Below, piece after piece: positions 33,106-45,200 of a stretch of 64,000 bases of DNA (positions are counted from its first letter, which is position 1; the number at the start of each line of letters is the position of its first letter). The translations under genes and the position numbers were made by a program. Below the pieces are notes generated by a model. It worked only from the letters and a program-made list of their open reading frames with translations, was not told the origin of the DNA and made no database searches. This DNA comes from Colletotrichum lupini (lineage: Eukaryota; Ascomycota; Sordariomycetes; Glomerellales; Glomerellaceae), in contig NC_064672.1 of the NCBI RefSeq assembly GCF_023278565.1, positions 7,440,001 through 7,504,000 on the forward strand, read 5' to 3'.

Positions 33106-34519
33106 TTAGCGCTCCTCGTCGTCCTTGGCCCGATTCGTACCGTCGCTCCTGTCTTCCGTTCCGCTCTTCTCCGAGGTCTCTCTTGGACTAGTCAACGGAC
33201 TGGTCACGCCGCCGATGCTCCCGCTGATGCTGTCAGACCGGCTGTGGCCCAGCAGCCCGCTCCGAACGCTCGCTCCGTCCCCAGTGCCGCTCTGCTTCGC
33301 ATAAAAGCTGTTTCGGTCGCCCGGTATGGCGGGAGCGACACCAGTGGCCGAGTATATACTAGTGCGTTCGGCGTTGGCTATACGCGAGCTGCTTTGGTGA
33401 AGCCCCGGGGTTGTCGGCATTCCCGCACCCTGTTCGATGTTGGCGCTTAGGACGCTCAGAGGAAGGCTCTCCCGGCTACCGCCCCAGAGGGAGGAAGGGG
33501 CCAGGGCACGGACAGAGGCATCGGTATCGAGTGAGCGACGGCGACGACGTTGCGATGAGGACGCTAGGGTGATGATGGATGCGTTATCGGTAAGCAGGTT
33601 GTTGGCCGTAGCCGTTGTGTATGTTTGGGGGTTGCCAGAGGCCGACCCCGCAGGCGCAAGATGGGCGGGGATGGCAGATGCGGGCGGTGCTGTTGGGAAT
33701 GGTTGGTTGAAATGGATGGATTGGGTGTGACCCTGGTGCGATGTGTGGTTGCCGTTGTTGGTCGGGTTCGTTGGCACATGGGTGCCGCCGTTGTTTGGCG
33801 TCATGGACTGGATTGTGGTCAAGGTGGTCGTCAATGACCGCACTGACGGTGCTGGGGATGAAAATGTGCTGTCTCCCCCTCTGCGAGACTCGACGCCTCC
33901 AATGGTTCGACTCGTCCCTGCCACGGATGGAGCGCCGTGGGACGGGGCGACTAGGGAATGAGCGCCATCGTGATCAGTCGAAATCGTGGGGGCCATGGAT
34001 CTTGCGCCGGCGGTGGGTGGGGCGCGACCATCGTCGGAGGACATTCGAGAAGACATGCGAGAGGATCGTTCAATCGAGGTTGCGCTCCCGCTCAGAGCGG
34101 TCGAGAATGAATAGGAACTGGTTTCGACGTCGACATCGGCATGGCTAGCGGAGCCTACTCGGCCTGATTGAGGATAGGGGTTGTTGTTCTTGGAGGCTCG
34201 CATCTTTGCGTGGAGTTTGGCCTGTTGGCGCTTGGAGCTGGGAAGGCGAACGCCGCCTCCATCGCTAGAGGATGAGCTTTTGAAGTTGGTGAGCTTCTTG
34301 ACCCATGTGGAGAAGGGACGGCGGCGGCCAGCACGATCGGGACGATCTGCCATGTTGTCAGTTTATTGTGCGGTTGAGGAGACTGACCACACGGCATGGG
34401 CTGGAGCTGCCGAAGGATTGCGCCTTGGGCAGACGGCAGTCGCAGCGATAAAGCAGATGCGGACAGAAAGGTAGGCTATAATTACCGTGCGGCTGCAGCG
34501 CGGCCTCGGTTGTAGCCAT
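33106..34519 (-). CDS. Ser/Thr-rich conserved fungal protein of unknown function, two exons
   Basis: Model: exon 1 34519-34486 (MATTEAALQPH plus one base) and exon 2 34346-33106, 424 residues. The intron starts GTAATT and ends ATGGCAG, with a CTGAC branch-like site about 11 bases upstream of the acceptor. An ATG overlapping this acceptor makes the unspliced frame look like a 415-residue protein, but the spliced start is more plausible. The protein is basic near the N-terminus (GRRRPFSTWVKKLTNF), then Ser/Thr/Gly-rich. The most conserved-looking core is LLTDNASIITLASSSQRRRR followed by RSLDTDASVRALAPSSLWGGS and RESLPLSVLSANIE. Relatives in databases are sometimes named as a polycystin-type cation channel, from memory; no transmembrane segment is visible, so I reject a channel role. 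Likely cytosolic or membrane-peripheral; function unknown. Confidence 0.78.
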
Positions 34520-34699
34520 TCGGTCGCCTTGCTGGGTTGGTTTTGTCGCAGGGGATTATCTGCCGGAGGTGGTTGCAAAAGGGGTATCAGTGGAAGAAGT
34601 CGAGTGGTGAGATACGGCGAAAGATGAGGCGGTAGATGGAAGTCGGGGCGTAGGACTCGAGCTGGAGAAACGAGCGGGCGTTCAAAAGAGCGTGCAGGA

Positions 34700-34710
34700 G
34701 GGGGGGGGGG
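34700..34710. repeat. Poly-G tract, 11 bases
   Basis: Eleven consecutive G residues in non-coding sequence, a slippage-prone homopolymer. Confidence 0.9.
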
Positions 34711-34912
34711 TAAGGAGAAGCGTCAGTCGACGGAAGAGTCGGGTTTTCGGGAATGAAATGGATGAGTCGGGAAGGTTGAAGGAATGTGAGCAAAATGCGG
34801 TGGTCGAAGATCGAGATGGGAGGAAGGTGTGCGGTGTACGGTGTGTCGGGGTGAGAGTGGTGGTTAGGTCGAAATTGAGAATGGGAGGAGCGAGAGCAAA
34901 GAATGAGATTGA

Positions 34913-34949
34913 GAATGGAAATGGAAATGGGAATGGGAATGGGACTGGA
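34913..34949. repeat. Minisatellite, GGAAAT/GGGAAT hexamer
   Basis: Six-base units GGAAAT and GGGAAT (with one GGGACT) repeat head to tail about six times. Imperfect simple repeat in the presumed leader or upstream region of the Ser-rich gene. Confidence 0.85.
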
Positions 34950-37351
34950 AACGGAATACTGAAAGTGGGATGGGAAAGAGTCCAAGGCAATGAATGTAAA
35001 TGGCAGCGGCAGCGGTAGCAAAAGCGGTAGCGGCAGTGAGGTACCCAACAGTGGCAGTTTACCTAGGTACCTTGCCTACGTTTATTCGACGTTGCTGGCG
35101 CTGGTCGCTGGTCGCTGGCCCAAGTCACCAAGTCACTTTGGTTCCATGCAAAGCCCATCTCAGGGTAAAAGAGGGAACCCAAGGTACCTACCTATCCGTA
35201 TCTTACTCCCTTACCTCACATACCTCTGTAGGTACTTTAGGTATTGCGAAAGGACCAGAACGGATTTGAATCATGAGGGACCAAGGCGTGGAACTGAGTG
35301 GGCCACAATCGCAAAGCCCCAGCCCAGACGCCCCAGGCGCTGCCCATTGTCGCTGCCCAGCCCGGCCTATCTTTTCTTACAACATGCCCGTCGTACGTTG
35401 TATGGTCTCTTTCAGCTTCCCCTTCTTTCATCTACACTAAGGTCAGGTATCTGACTAAGGTAAGCACAATACTCCAAGTCGCCGTCGACCTAGAGATACT
35501 CGTACATCTCTATCAATCCTACCAGTGCTCGGACGACATACGGAGTGCCCTTCCTTTCAATGTTGGATACGACCACACGACAACACCAGAACCGGGGAGG
35601 GTGGCACCCAACATCCAGCCCACCTCACCTTACGCAACCACGCATCCACGGCAAGGTCCACGTCCCGCCTGCGCCGCCCTACGGTCGATCAGCAACATAT
35701 CAGTGGTCCACGGCCGAAGCCATCTCGGAGACTCTGAGACCTTGGGGGTCGCTCTCGCCCATCTCCACTGCCCCCGGTAGTCTGCGTCTGCCAACTGCCC
35801 GCTAGCTTGGAAGCACCCAACGAGCCTCCGGAACTGGCACAACTTACTTTTGTCACTTTTGTTCGAATAGCTTCTGAGGCGGCATCTGGGCCAAGGTAGA
35901 GAAACCCCAGCCTTTGTCAGCTTGATGGTGGAGGACGGTGTGATCCAAACAAGCGCAACGCGATCAAGCCAAGGTACAACGTTAACCCAGCCCTGGAATT
36001 GACGAAATTGGACCACCTGGTGTGCTATCCGTCTCGACCCAAGCGGAGACTCTCGCCTTCCCAGGACTCCATTCTTCCCAGGACTCCATTCTTCCGATCA
36101 TCAATGTCTTTCAAAGAGCTCGACTGGGATCACTGCAAGGTCCCCCGGAAGCGTGGACCCTTAAATCCCATTCGAAAACACTGACAATTGGTGCGAGCTT
36201 CATTAATTGCTTACGCACACTTATACTTGTTGCTGATTGCTACAAATCAATCCTTCGGGTCGCATTATGTCATCATCATCTGTGCTGTCACTGCGGTTGG
36301 CATTCACCAGCCACGCACAACAGCTGCTGTATCCATACCTAATTCCATCTGATGTGTGATGTCACACTCTCGATAATTTCGCACGCTCTTTACTTTCTCG
36401 AATCTACCTGCCTTAATTCTCATATGCCGCTGGATGGTAGACTTTCTCAGCACATTTTTCGAGACGCGATAGAAAGCTCAAGAGATCACACCAACTTGAG
36501 ACAGAATTGGTGTGTTCGTATCTCCGACATGCATCCCATCCTCGTGGCTACCCTTTCGACGTTGCGAACAAGGAAGACAGGGGTCACATGTAAGACAATC
36601 AATATTACACAAGAACCATCAGCCACTTTGCTCCTCAACATCAGACGGCAGCTTGAGCTTTCGTACTCTGGATTGATTCTGGATCCCCGCACTTTCGTGG
36701 TCCCTTGATCTGTCCGAGCCGTTCAATACCAATATACCTTCGAGCACACTTCAGTCATAAGAGCGAAGCCCTCTGCAACCATGTTCAAAATCTTGCGGCG
36801 CCATACGGATATCCAAGCTGGCAATCGCCATCCAGCATTGAACGTCTCTTACCATAGGGTCATACTCAGCCCCATTCCCAACCACCCTCAGCAACCGTTC
36901 GCAACTTCCCAGGCCGTTCCAAAGCTCTCAGCTCACTTGTCCGACACTTGCCAAATCTAGCGCTCAAACTGAAACTCAAAAGACTCACATGGCGCCTTCT
37001 TGGTGTGCTTGGAAGCAGGGGCAGCCACACCTGAGGGCGTTAGGTAGTCAGCGAACAGAAATGACCGCGTCTGCTACCTGAGGTGTCTTATCTAATCAAC
37101 ACACAATCTCTTACCTTATCGTGTGTTATCGCTTATCGCCATTCCTGACGTCGCCTTCCTCATTCACTGCACGGGCTCCGGCCTGAGACCAGTGGAAGTT
37201 GTCATCGTTGATTGAATCCACAACACAGTCGTAGGCAATTGCCATGGCCGTGTAAACCAGCAACTGCACACATCCATGCACATACGCAGCCATCCCCGGT
37301 GGCTCATCCTGACGCGTCTCGACATGGCGCCTCGATTTCTCAACAGCCACC

Positions 37352-40251
37352 ATGTCCATTAAGCCCTTGCCAGAGGACGTCACCCGCCGCATCAGGTCCT
37401 CAGCCACAGTTACGTCTCTCAACGGTGTCGCATGCGCTCTCGTCAAGAATTCCCTCGATGCCGAGGCTACAAGGGTCAATGTTACTATCGACTACTCTCG
37501 TGGCAATTGCACGGTTGAGGACGACGGGCTAGGCATTCTACCTGTTGAATTCCAAGAGCATGGAGGACTGGCCAAACAGCATCGTGAGCTACATGAACTC
37601 GTCTTAGCGCGCACTTTGCTAAAACATCTTCAGACACATCAAGGCTCTCGCCCGAGACAGACTGCCACGGTGTCAACGGCAACTTCCTAGCATCTGTTGC
37701 GGCTCTGTCTCTGCTCTCCGTCACCTCCCACCACCATCTCTACAACTCGCAAAACTCAGTCACCATTCACAACTCAAAGGTCTTGGCACGCAACATCCCT
37801 GCCCTACCGGAGCAACACCTAGTGACCTTCAGCCATGGAACCCGCGTCACCGTTAGAGACTTGTTCGGCTCCATGGCCGTCAGAGTTAAGCAGAGAGCTG
37901 CATCCTCAGAGAAAGTCGCAATGGACAAGGATTGGGGCCGATTACTTCATGACCTCACTGCTCTGTTGCTAGCATGGCCTTCGAGTGTTGCTCTCTTCGT
38001 CCGAGACAGTGTCAACAACAACGAGACACGCTTCAGGCCTAACACAACACCCAAGTCGGACATGGTAGCTCGTTCATCACGCACTCTGACACAATCAGGT
38101 CTTGTGGACGGCTTGGGCCAAATAGTCTGGACTTCCATCGGCGCATCTGTTGGGAAGTTGACCATCGCAGGGTGCATAGCGCTGAAGCCCGTCGCCACAC
38201 GTCGAGCTCAGTTCATTAGCTTTGGTATCCATCCCGTGTCTAATGAGTACGGGACCAATGTTCTGTACAACGAGGTCAATCGTGTGTTTGTCAACTCCGG
38301 CTTTGCCATAGAGGAGGACGTGGATGTCCGAAGCGATTCGACCGGTGTCGTTCTCCCACATCCGCAGGGAAATTCAACAAAAATTACCAAGCTGAGGCGA
38401 GGCTTGGATCGGTGGCCAATATTCTATTTTCGAATCAGCTCTTCGTCCCGTGCACGCCCTCTCGTAGCTTCATCTTTCGAAGACCTCCTCGAAGAACGTA
38501 ACCACACCCTCGCCAACATGATTGACCTGCTCAAGCTTGTCTGTTACGAGTTCTTGAAGAAGCATCATTTCCGTCCTCACAAAGTCACTACCTCGCTCCA
38601 GGGTTCTTCTAGTGGCAAGCATCAAGAACACGATTCTCGGGAAGGGAGACGCAGAGACAGCAGCCGGTCGCGGACGGTCTCGTCAACGACCAGTCGATCA
38701 AATTCGGCTACCCCGCTATCGAGGCCAGAGTCTCCTTTCGATCTCTGGCAACGAGTCAAAATGGGAAGAACATCGGCAGGCACCTCGAAATCGGGAGCAT
38801 CAACTCCTCTGTCCTCGGAAGTCGCTCTAGGAGCCACGATCAGGCCCACTGCGGGACAAGAGCCAGGCGAGGACATCACGAAAGCTCAGCCTAGTTTGCG
38901 GTACCTCGACGAGTCCGGAAATCTGCTGCGGAAGCCCTTTGATGACTTGTTGCCGAAGTCGTCGTTGTCAAAGGAGGTCGAACCTGGCAACCGTTCCAGC
39001 GCTACAAGTGAGGCTGCTGGTCAAAATCAACTTTCTACGCGACCATCGTTCGAGGTAGAGGAAAGTCAGTCGAAGTCATCTTCGGCAAAGCCCAACGACA
39101 AGGACGCAGTACGAGGCCACGTCAACTTGCTTCCTTCTTCTTCCCAATTCTTCAAGCCACGGGATGGCCTAAAACCTCAACCGCCGAGCGATAGGCTCAG
39201 GGGTATTCTTTCGAAATGGGAGAGTCCCGTTTTTCAGCCCGTCGACCCCCCCGTACCTCAACTGGATGGTACACAGGGAGGACCAAAACAAGGTCTGATT
39301 CAGTCCCTAGACCTTGACACCACTAGATGTTCACACGGGGCCCACACGTCGAATATCAAGCTCTCTGGCCGAGTCTCCAAGGCTGCTTTGATGGAAGCAG
39401 AAGTCGTCTCCCAGGTTGATAATAAGTTCATTCTGGTGAAACTCAGACGAGATCTGATTTCTGCCGGAAATCTGCCAGGCGCCCAAACGAATTCTGTACT
39501 AGTCTTGATTGATCAACACGCCGCAGACGAGAGATGCCGACTCGAGTCACTGATGCGGGACTATTTTTACGTTGCGAATCGTCCGAAAGAGGTGCTTGCA
39601 CAGACGGAGGCTCTCGAAAAGCCCTTACAATTCGAGTTCTCGTCCAAGGAATGCAGACTGCTGCGCAAATACGCCCACCATCTACGTCGATGGGGAGTTT
39701 TCTTCGATATTGATGAACCGGAGTCGACAGCTTGGCGGCACAGGAGTAGGCAGCTCCCCAAGGTGGACGTGTTCAGCCTGCCACCAAGCATTCTTGAGCG
39801 GTGCAGATCAGAGCCAAAATTGGTCGCAGACCTTCTTCGGCACGAAATATGGAGAGCCGAGGAAGACGGCAGCCCAGCTTCCAGGCCCTTCAGTTTTGCT
39901 GCTGGAGGTAGCAGTCAAGAGATCGACTGGGTATCGAACTTTCACGGATGTCCCCAAGGGATCATTGACCTGCTTAATTCGAGATCCTGCCGCAGTAAGA
40001 TTGAATTTCCAGCTTTGTGAGAAGTCGTGACGCCAACTCGAGTAGGTGCCATCATGTTCAACGACGTCCTGTCCAGGGACCAATGCGAGGCTCTTGTTCG
40101 CAGGCTTAGTCGGTGCTCGTTCCCATTTCAATGCGCACACGGACGACCCTCCATGGTGCCATTGGTGGATATGAGAAGCTTGGGTGCGAAGAAGGAGACG
40201 CCTCTGGACAGCTTTGGGAGCTGTCTGAGGGGCTCGGGCATATTAAAGTGA
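37352..40251 (+). CDS. MLH3: DNA mismatch repair / meiotic MutL homologue Mlh3, three exons
   Basis: Model: exons 37352-37583, 37634-39994 and 40046-40251, 932 residues. Intron 1 (GTGAGC to CTTCAG, 50 bases) restores GGLAKQHHTSRL. Intron 2 (GTAAGA to GAGTAG, 51 bases) restores the C-terminal SCRSAIMFND. The N-terminal GHKL ATPase has LVKNSLDAEA (motif I), VEDDGLGI (motif II) and GGLAKQHHTS (motif III). The glutamate normally preceding LVxNS is replaced by alanine here. The C-terminal endonuclease site is intact as DQHAADERCRLE, matching DQHAX2EX4E. The CRSAIMF and CAHGRP metal-site motifs are also present. In other eukaryotes Mlh3 pairs with Mlh1 as an endonuclease that resolves meiotic crossover intermediates. 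The linker (about 270-540) is Ser-rich and variable. A RIP-degraded chromovirus starts 184 bases after the stop codon. The last 20 residues match no conserved pattern I know. Confidence 0.9.
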
Positions 40252-40430
40252 AGGTGGTTCTGCGATACCTGGCGCTGCTTTCCATGGTCATTTAAGAACT
40301 AAGATACCCCGAAGCGAGTGTTATTTATAAATGAGGAAACCCTCAGTCACAAGCCGCCCTTACAACGCAATTCCTCTATCTGTTCTGCATGAGGGCCTTC
40401 GTCTTTCTCCAAGTCATCGTGTTTAGGTAT

Positions 40431-40435
40431 AGAAC
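40431..40435. repeat. Target site duplication of the chromovirus (left copy)
   Basis: AGAAC here pairs with GGAAC at 47794-47798; one G-to-A difference fits RIP. This supports a single intact insertion. Confidence 0.7.
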
Positions 40436-40645
40436 TATTAATAAGTGTACGACACAGGGAAGAAGCTCACAGAGGCCAACTGCTATTAGGGTCTAAAAGA
40501 GGAATTACTGAAATCTACCCTTCCCTCGAGGTATATTATTAGCGCTCTATATATACCTAAGCTACTCCTTTATTACTTAGTCCCCCTCTTTATACCCCCC
40601 TAAGCTATCCCTTAACTAACGAGGCCTAACTAGCGAGGCTTAATA
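40436..40645 (-). repeat. 3' LTR of the chromovirus
   Basis: 210 bp, aligned without gaps to the LTR at 47584-47793. The terminal TG/CA is changed by transitions (TATTAATAAG where the 61,897 copy has TGTCAATAGG). Confidence 0.88.
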
Positions 40646-42200
40646 AGGTACTCCCTCCCCTAGGCTTTATCCCAAAGCCTACTTACGGTTTGCGTACGCT
40701 ATATTAATCCCTTATTTAAGAGGTCCTTAGATATATAGTACGAGGGTAGGTATAGGTAGCGCCCGTTAGCCCGAGTATAGACCCCTTATTTTAAATAATA
40801 GCCCTATAATTCTATACCCGGGTCGCTCTTACTTATAGGCCGTCCTTACGACTACCGGTACCTAGGTAGTCGTTGCCCCACTTTTATTCGCTAATATTAA
40901 CCCCTTTCTAAGCTATTATAATTCCGAATTCCTTTTCTTTTTTTTTTTATCTATAGTTATCCTTTTTATATATAGTTTTTTATTTTTATTAGCGTCTGCG
41001 CTACTCCCTCGTTATGTAGATATTATAGCTAACGAATATTTCCTAGATCCCTATTTTTATATACTCCCCGTGCCTAAGTAAGTCTTTTTTAAAGTCGTTC
41101 CGTAGTTATTACTAACTCGTTCTAGTATAACTATAGCCCTTAATCGCGGCGTTATTATTATTAATAATAGAACGGTCGTTAGTACTATAAGTACGCTTAG
41201 TAGCGGCCGCGGTAATAGTCTACTTAAGAAACCTAATATCCCCTTTACTTACCCTAACCTCGTACGTATATTATTACTTATATATTACTTATACTAACCG
41301 TTATAAACTCTTATTAAAAAGAAAAAGAAGGCGAACGCTAAGAAAATCGGGGTTAGCTAGGTACGCCCGCTCCCCTACCCCGCTTATATTATATATAAGG
41401 TACTTAATCCGAAAGCTAAGTACTATAATTAACTAAGTTAGTAATTTATAGCCCCTAGTTCGCTCCTTTATTTAATACCTTTTTAAGATCTAGCGTGCGT
41501 TATATTAAGTATGCCGCGCAGAACTATTTTTATAAAGATATAGTAAGCGCTTAGCGTTATCGCTACTCCGTTGCTTTTTTTAAGTATTATATTAATAACG
41601 TTTTAGGTCCCTAAGTCTATAGAATCTATAGTACGAACTTTTTAGAGTACCGCACTCGCTTCTAACGGCGACGTTTATAATTCGGAGGTTTATTGCTCCG
41701 TTATTACTTTATTATTGCTATTACTCGGGTCGCTAATATTACTCTATAGCTCTAGTAAACCTACCGAATTGTTATTAGTAATATGTAGAGGGCGCTTAAA
41801 CGCGCTAATAAAGAGGCCCGCTCGACCCCTATTATTAATAGTAACGATAATAAAATAGTTACGAGCTCCTCCCGCGCTACGTTTTCGTCCCGTAACGACG
41901 CTATAATCGCGCTACTTCGTACTATTTATAACGAAATACGCCGCTCTAATAATATTCTAATTAGTATATAGTCGCCCCGCTTACGCTCCGTATTCGTAGC
42001 TAATTATTTATAGATTCGCTAATAGTAGGGAGATTATTTCTTCCGTAACGACCCCTAGGATAATAACTAGGGCGGCCCTTTTGTACGTAAGGGCGGTCCC
42101 TTTACGGATAAGGGCGGTCCTTTTATACGTCGTAAGGATTAAGAAAACGGTTAGTAATTAGCGCGTTTACGCTACTTAGTTATAGTTATATAGCCCCTTT
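40646..42200 (+). other. Unassigned region between chromodomain and 3' LTR, with a long plus-strand frame interrupted only by TAG/TAA
   Basis: From about 41,222 to 42,180 one plus-strand frame (antisense to gag-pol) runs about 320 codons in which every stop is TAG or TAA, each one transition from CAG or CAA. Its composition changes from hydrophobic-aromatic to basic and hydrophilic (RALKRANKEARSTP), then to a tandem GGPF repeat. That would fit an antisense accessory ORF. However, TGA codons are scarce in RIP sequence anyway, and the minus strand is also fairly open here, so coding is unproven. No family is recognised. Confidence 0.35.
42070..42132. repeat. 21-bp tandem repeat, three copies
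   Basis: Three head-to-tail 21-base units beginning GGGCGG, i.e. seven codons each. In the plus frame they give GGPFVRK, GGPFTDK and GGPFIRR; in the minus frame a KGPPL-type repeat. Preservation of the 21-base period fits an in-frame protein repeat. Confidence 0.85.
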
Positions 42201-42249
42201 TTTTTATTATTAATAGCTAGTTCGCTACGTTATTAAGCTCCTTAAGAGC

Positions 42250-45200
42250 TAGGGCGCGCCGCCTAATTAAAACTCGTTTTTTATATATACTAATTAACGC
42301 TACGTTTTTAATATACCTAGCTAGCTCTTACGTATCTTCGTTACTACTATATCCCTTCTACCGGATTAGGTATTATCGCCTCTTTTTCGGCCCTCTATAT
42401 TATATAATATCTTTTACTTCGTAAAGTGGCTCCCTATTTATATCCCCGATAGGTAAGGGCTTCTAAGGGGCTTCCTCGCGGTGTTAATACGGCTTAAGTA
42501 AGGATATATAGAACATATCGTATATTTTATATTACGTTAGTACGTCTAGTTAGTAAGCGACCCCCGCCGTTCTGACTATTAATTTAACTTTAAATAGGCC
42601 TAGATACTTATTAGCTAACTTCTAGCTAGGACGCTACTTCTTAATATTCTTTCTTAATAGTAGTACCTAGTTACCTACTTTATATAATATATCTATCCTA
42701 GCTTTATTAGCTTATTACTTATACGTCTTGCGTGCTTTTTATATAAAGGGTTATAGAGCTTCTTAGTTAGCTCGTAATCGGGCCGTACGCTCCTTAGCTA
42801 AGATATTTTATATATTATCTCGAGTCCCCGTTAAGATCGATATAGGGTACGTAAGTAAGAACCCGAGTAGGGCCTTAGTAGGCGCTTTACGGATTACTAA
42901 GTACTAGGCGTTATTATATATAAACTTAGCTAAATAAAGACGCTGCGCCTAATCTAATTAGTCCTAAGTATAAAAGTAGTAAAGGTACTACTCTAAGTAT
43001 TAGTTCTACCGTTCTATTTAACCGTCCGTTTATAAGTAGAACGCGGTACTAAGACGCCTCTTTATTACTAAAAGGTAGTAAAAATAAGTTTAAAACTTAT
43101 TTATAAATAACGACCCCCTATTAAAAACGATCCCTTTAGGTATTCTAAACTTAGTAAAGATTTTTATAAATAGGAGGTCTGCGAATCCCTAGGCTATGAG
43201 GGTCGTCCTCGTAGTAATATAGATACTATACTTCGTAAATCGGTTTACTATAACGAGTACTGCGTCGTAGGGGCGCCTCCTAATTAGCGTAGTTAATATA
43301 GGTAAGCTTATAATAAAGTCTAGCGATATCTCTTACTATAGCCTAACCGGGGTAAGTAGGGGGCGTAGTAAGCTATACGGCTTATAGTAACGAGGCTTCG
43401 TCCGCTAATATACTATATAAGTATTAATATAACTTTTTATATCCCTACTCACTCTATCTTAGTAATAGTAGCGTTTTAGTAGCGCTATTATCCGCTTTAT
43501 ATTATAATATCCCGCCGTAGGTATATCGTAATATACTTCGATAACCTCTCTCCTTAGCCCCTTATATAATAATATATAGGCGCGGCCGCCGTAGTATAGT
43601 AGCCCTTTAAAGTCGTATACCTAGCTTTATTATTACTTTTTCTTAGCTAAGCGAGGCCGTCGGTTCCTTTTAATCTACTACTTATCCCTTATAAAAGCGT
43701 CCTCTTATTAAGCAGCCCGTAGTCGACTTATTATTAATAACCCCTCCTCGCTAAATACTATTTTAAGTGCTCCTATTGCGTCGGAGTCCTATAAAACGAG
43801 TAGCTTACGATTTATAGTTCTAATAATAAGCTTAAGTAGCTCTTTAAATACTACGCTATAACTCTAACGCCCTAGGCTCGTAGCCCCGTTATACCTCTCG
43901 AAGTACTCCTTAGAGTTCCCTCGAGCCAGAGCTCTTAACCTCTTTTACTTACTTCTCCGTATTATTATTAGTTCCGCTTCTAGAATACTTACTATCCCTT
44001 TTACTTAAGAGCCGCTCCCGCAGCTTATCCTCGTATACTTTATTACTACGACTCTAAGGGGCTCTTATATATTTCTAACGTTATAGAGGTCTTTTTTTAT
44101 TTTTAATAGTAGCTCCTCCGCTCCGCTATTGTTACTACCTTTGCCGTAGTTAGGTCTTCGTAATAGTCTATCCGCTAAGTTCTTTATACCTAGTTTAAAC
44201 CTAATCTCGATATTAAACGCTACGAGTTCGTTTAGCTAGCGTAGCTATCTCCCGTTTAGTCTCTTTTTTATATCTAGGAACTATAGGTTAAAATAATCTA
44301 TAAATACTACGACCTAATTTCGGCTATAAGCGAGGTAGTATTACTAGTTCCTTAGTACGTCTACGATAGTTAGTAGCTCTGCGTCTCTTATACCGTAATA
44401 GCTCTCCGTATCCGTTAATTTCCTTAACCTATAAGCAATTAGGTACTAATTACCCTTAAATAATTGCGTAATTACTAAGCTAATAGCTCGAGCCAAAGCG
44501 TCTATTTATAACTATATAGGTAGAGTAGGGTCGAAATATCGTAGTATTAGCGCGTTAGTAAATACTACTAATAGCTTTTTAAATAACTCTACGGCTAGTA
44601 TTAGTAGCTCTAATTATCCCGGTTTTGCCTTCCTTAGTAAGTCTATTAGAGGTGCCGTTATCTTAGTATAGTTACTAATAAATCTATAATAGAACCCCGT
44701 GAATCTAAAGAACGTCTATATATTTTTAACGCTCTTTAGAAGTAGCTAATTCGCTATAGCTTCGGTGCGCGCGGGTTCTATTTTTATACCTTCGTTAAAT
44801 ACGATATACCCTAAGAATCCTATACGCAATATATAGAACTCGTATTTACCGCCGTTTAAATATAAGTTCTATTACTATAGTCTTTATAGCACGCTATATA
44901 CGTGCTCTTTATACGCTACGTAGTCGTTACTATATATTAGGATATTATCTAGGTATACGATATAAACGGTATTAACTAGGCTGCTCAGAACGTTATTAAT
45001 ATACGCTTAGAAAGTCGCGGGCGCGTTAATTAGCCCAAAAAGTACGACTAAGTACTCGAACTACCCGTATTTAGTATAAAAAGCCGTCTTTTACTTATTA
45101 CCCTTAGCTATATATATATAATAATACGCGTTCTTAAGGTCTAGCTTCGTAAAAATAGAGGCATTAGATAGTCTATTTAGTATCTCTCTAATTAGCAATA

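Larger units (their letters stand above)
34520..37351. other. Intergenic region, about 2.8 kb
   Basis: Lies between the Ser-rich gene and the divergent Mlh3 gene. It holds a poly-G tract and a GGAAAT-type minisatellite (listed separately), a Gly/Ser-codon-like GGCAGC repeat at about 35,002-35,037, and several TACCTAGGTA-type motifs between 35,040 and 35,240. Open frames are short and low in complexity. No gene is supported. Confidence 0.45.

Noticed and set aside
33106..34519. Polycystin-like calcium-modulated cation channel label for the Ser-rich protein
   Set aside because: No transmembrane segment or channel motif is visible; the name appears to be an inherited database label.
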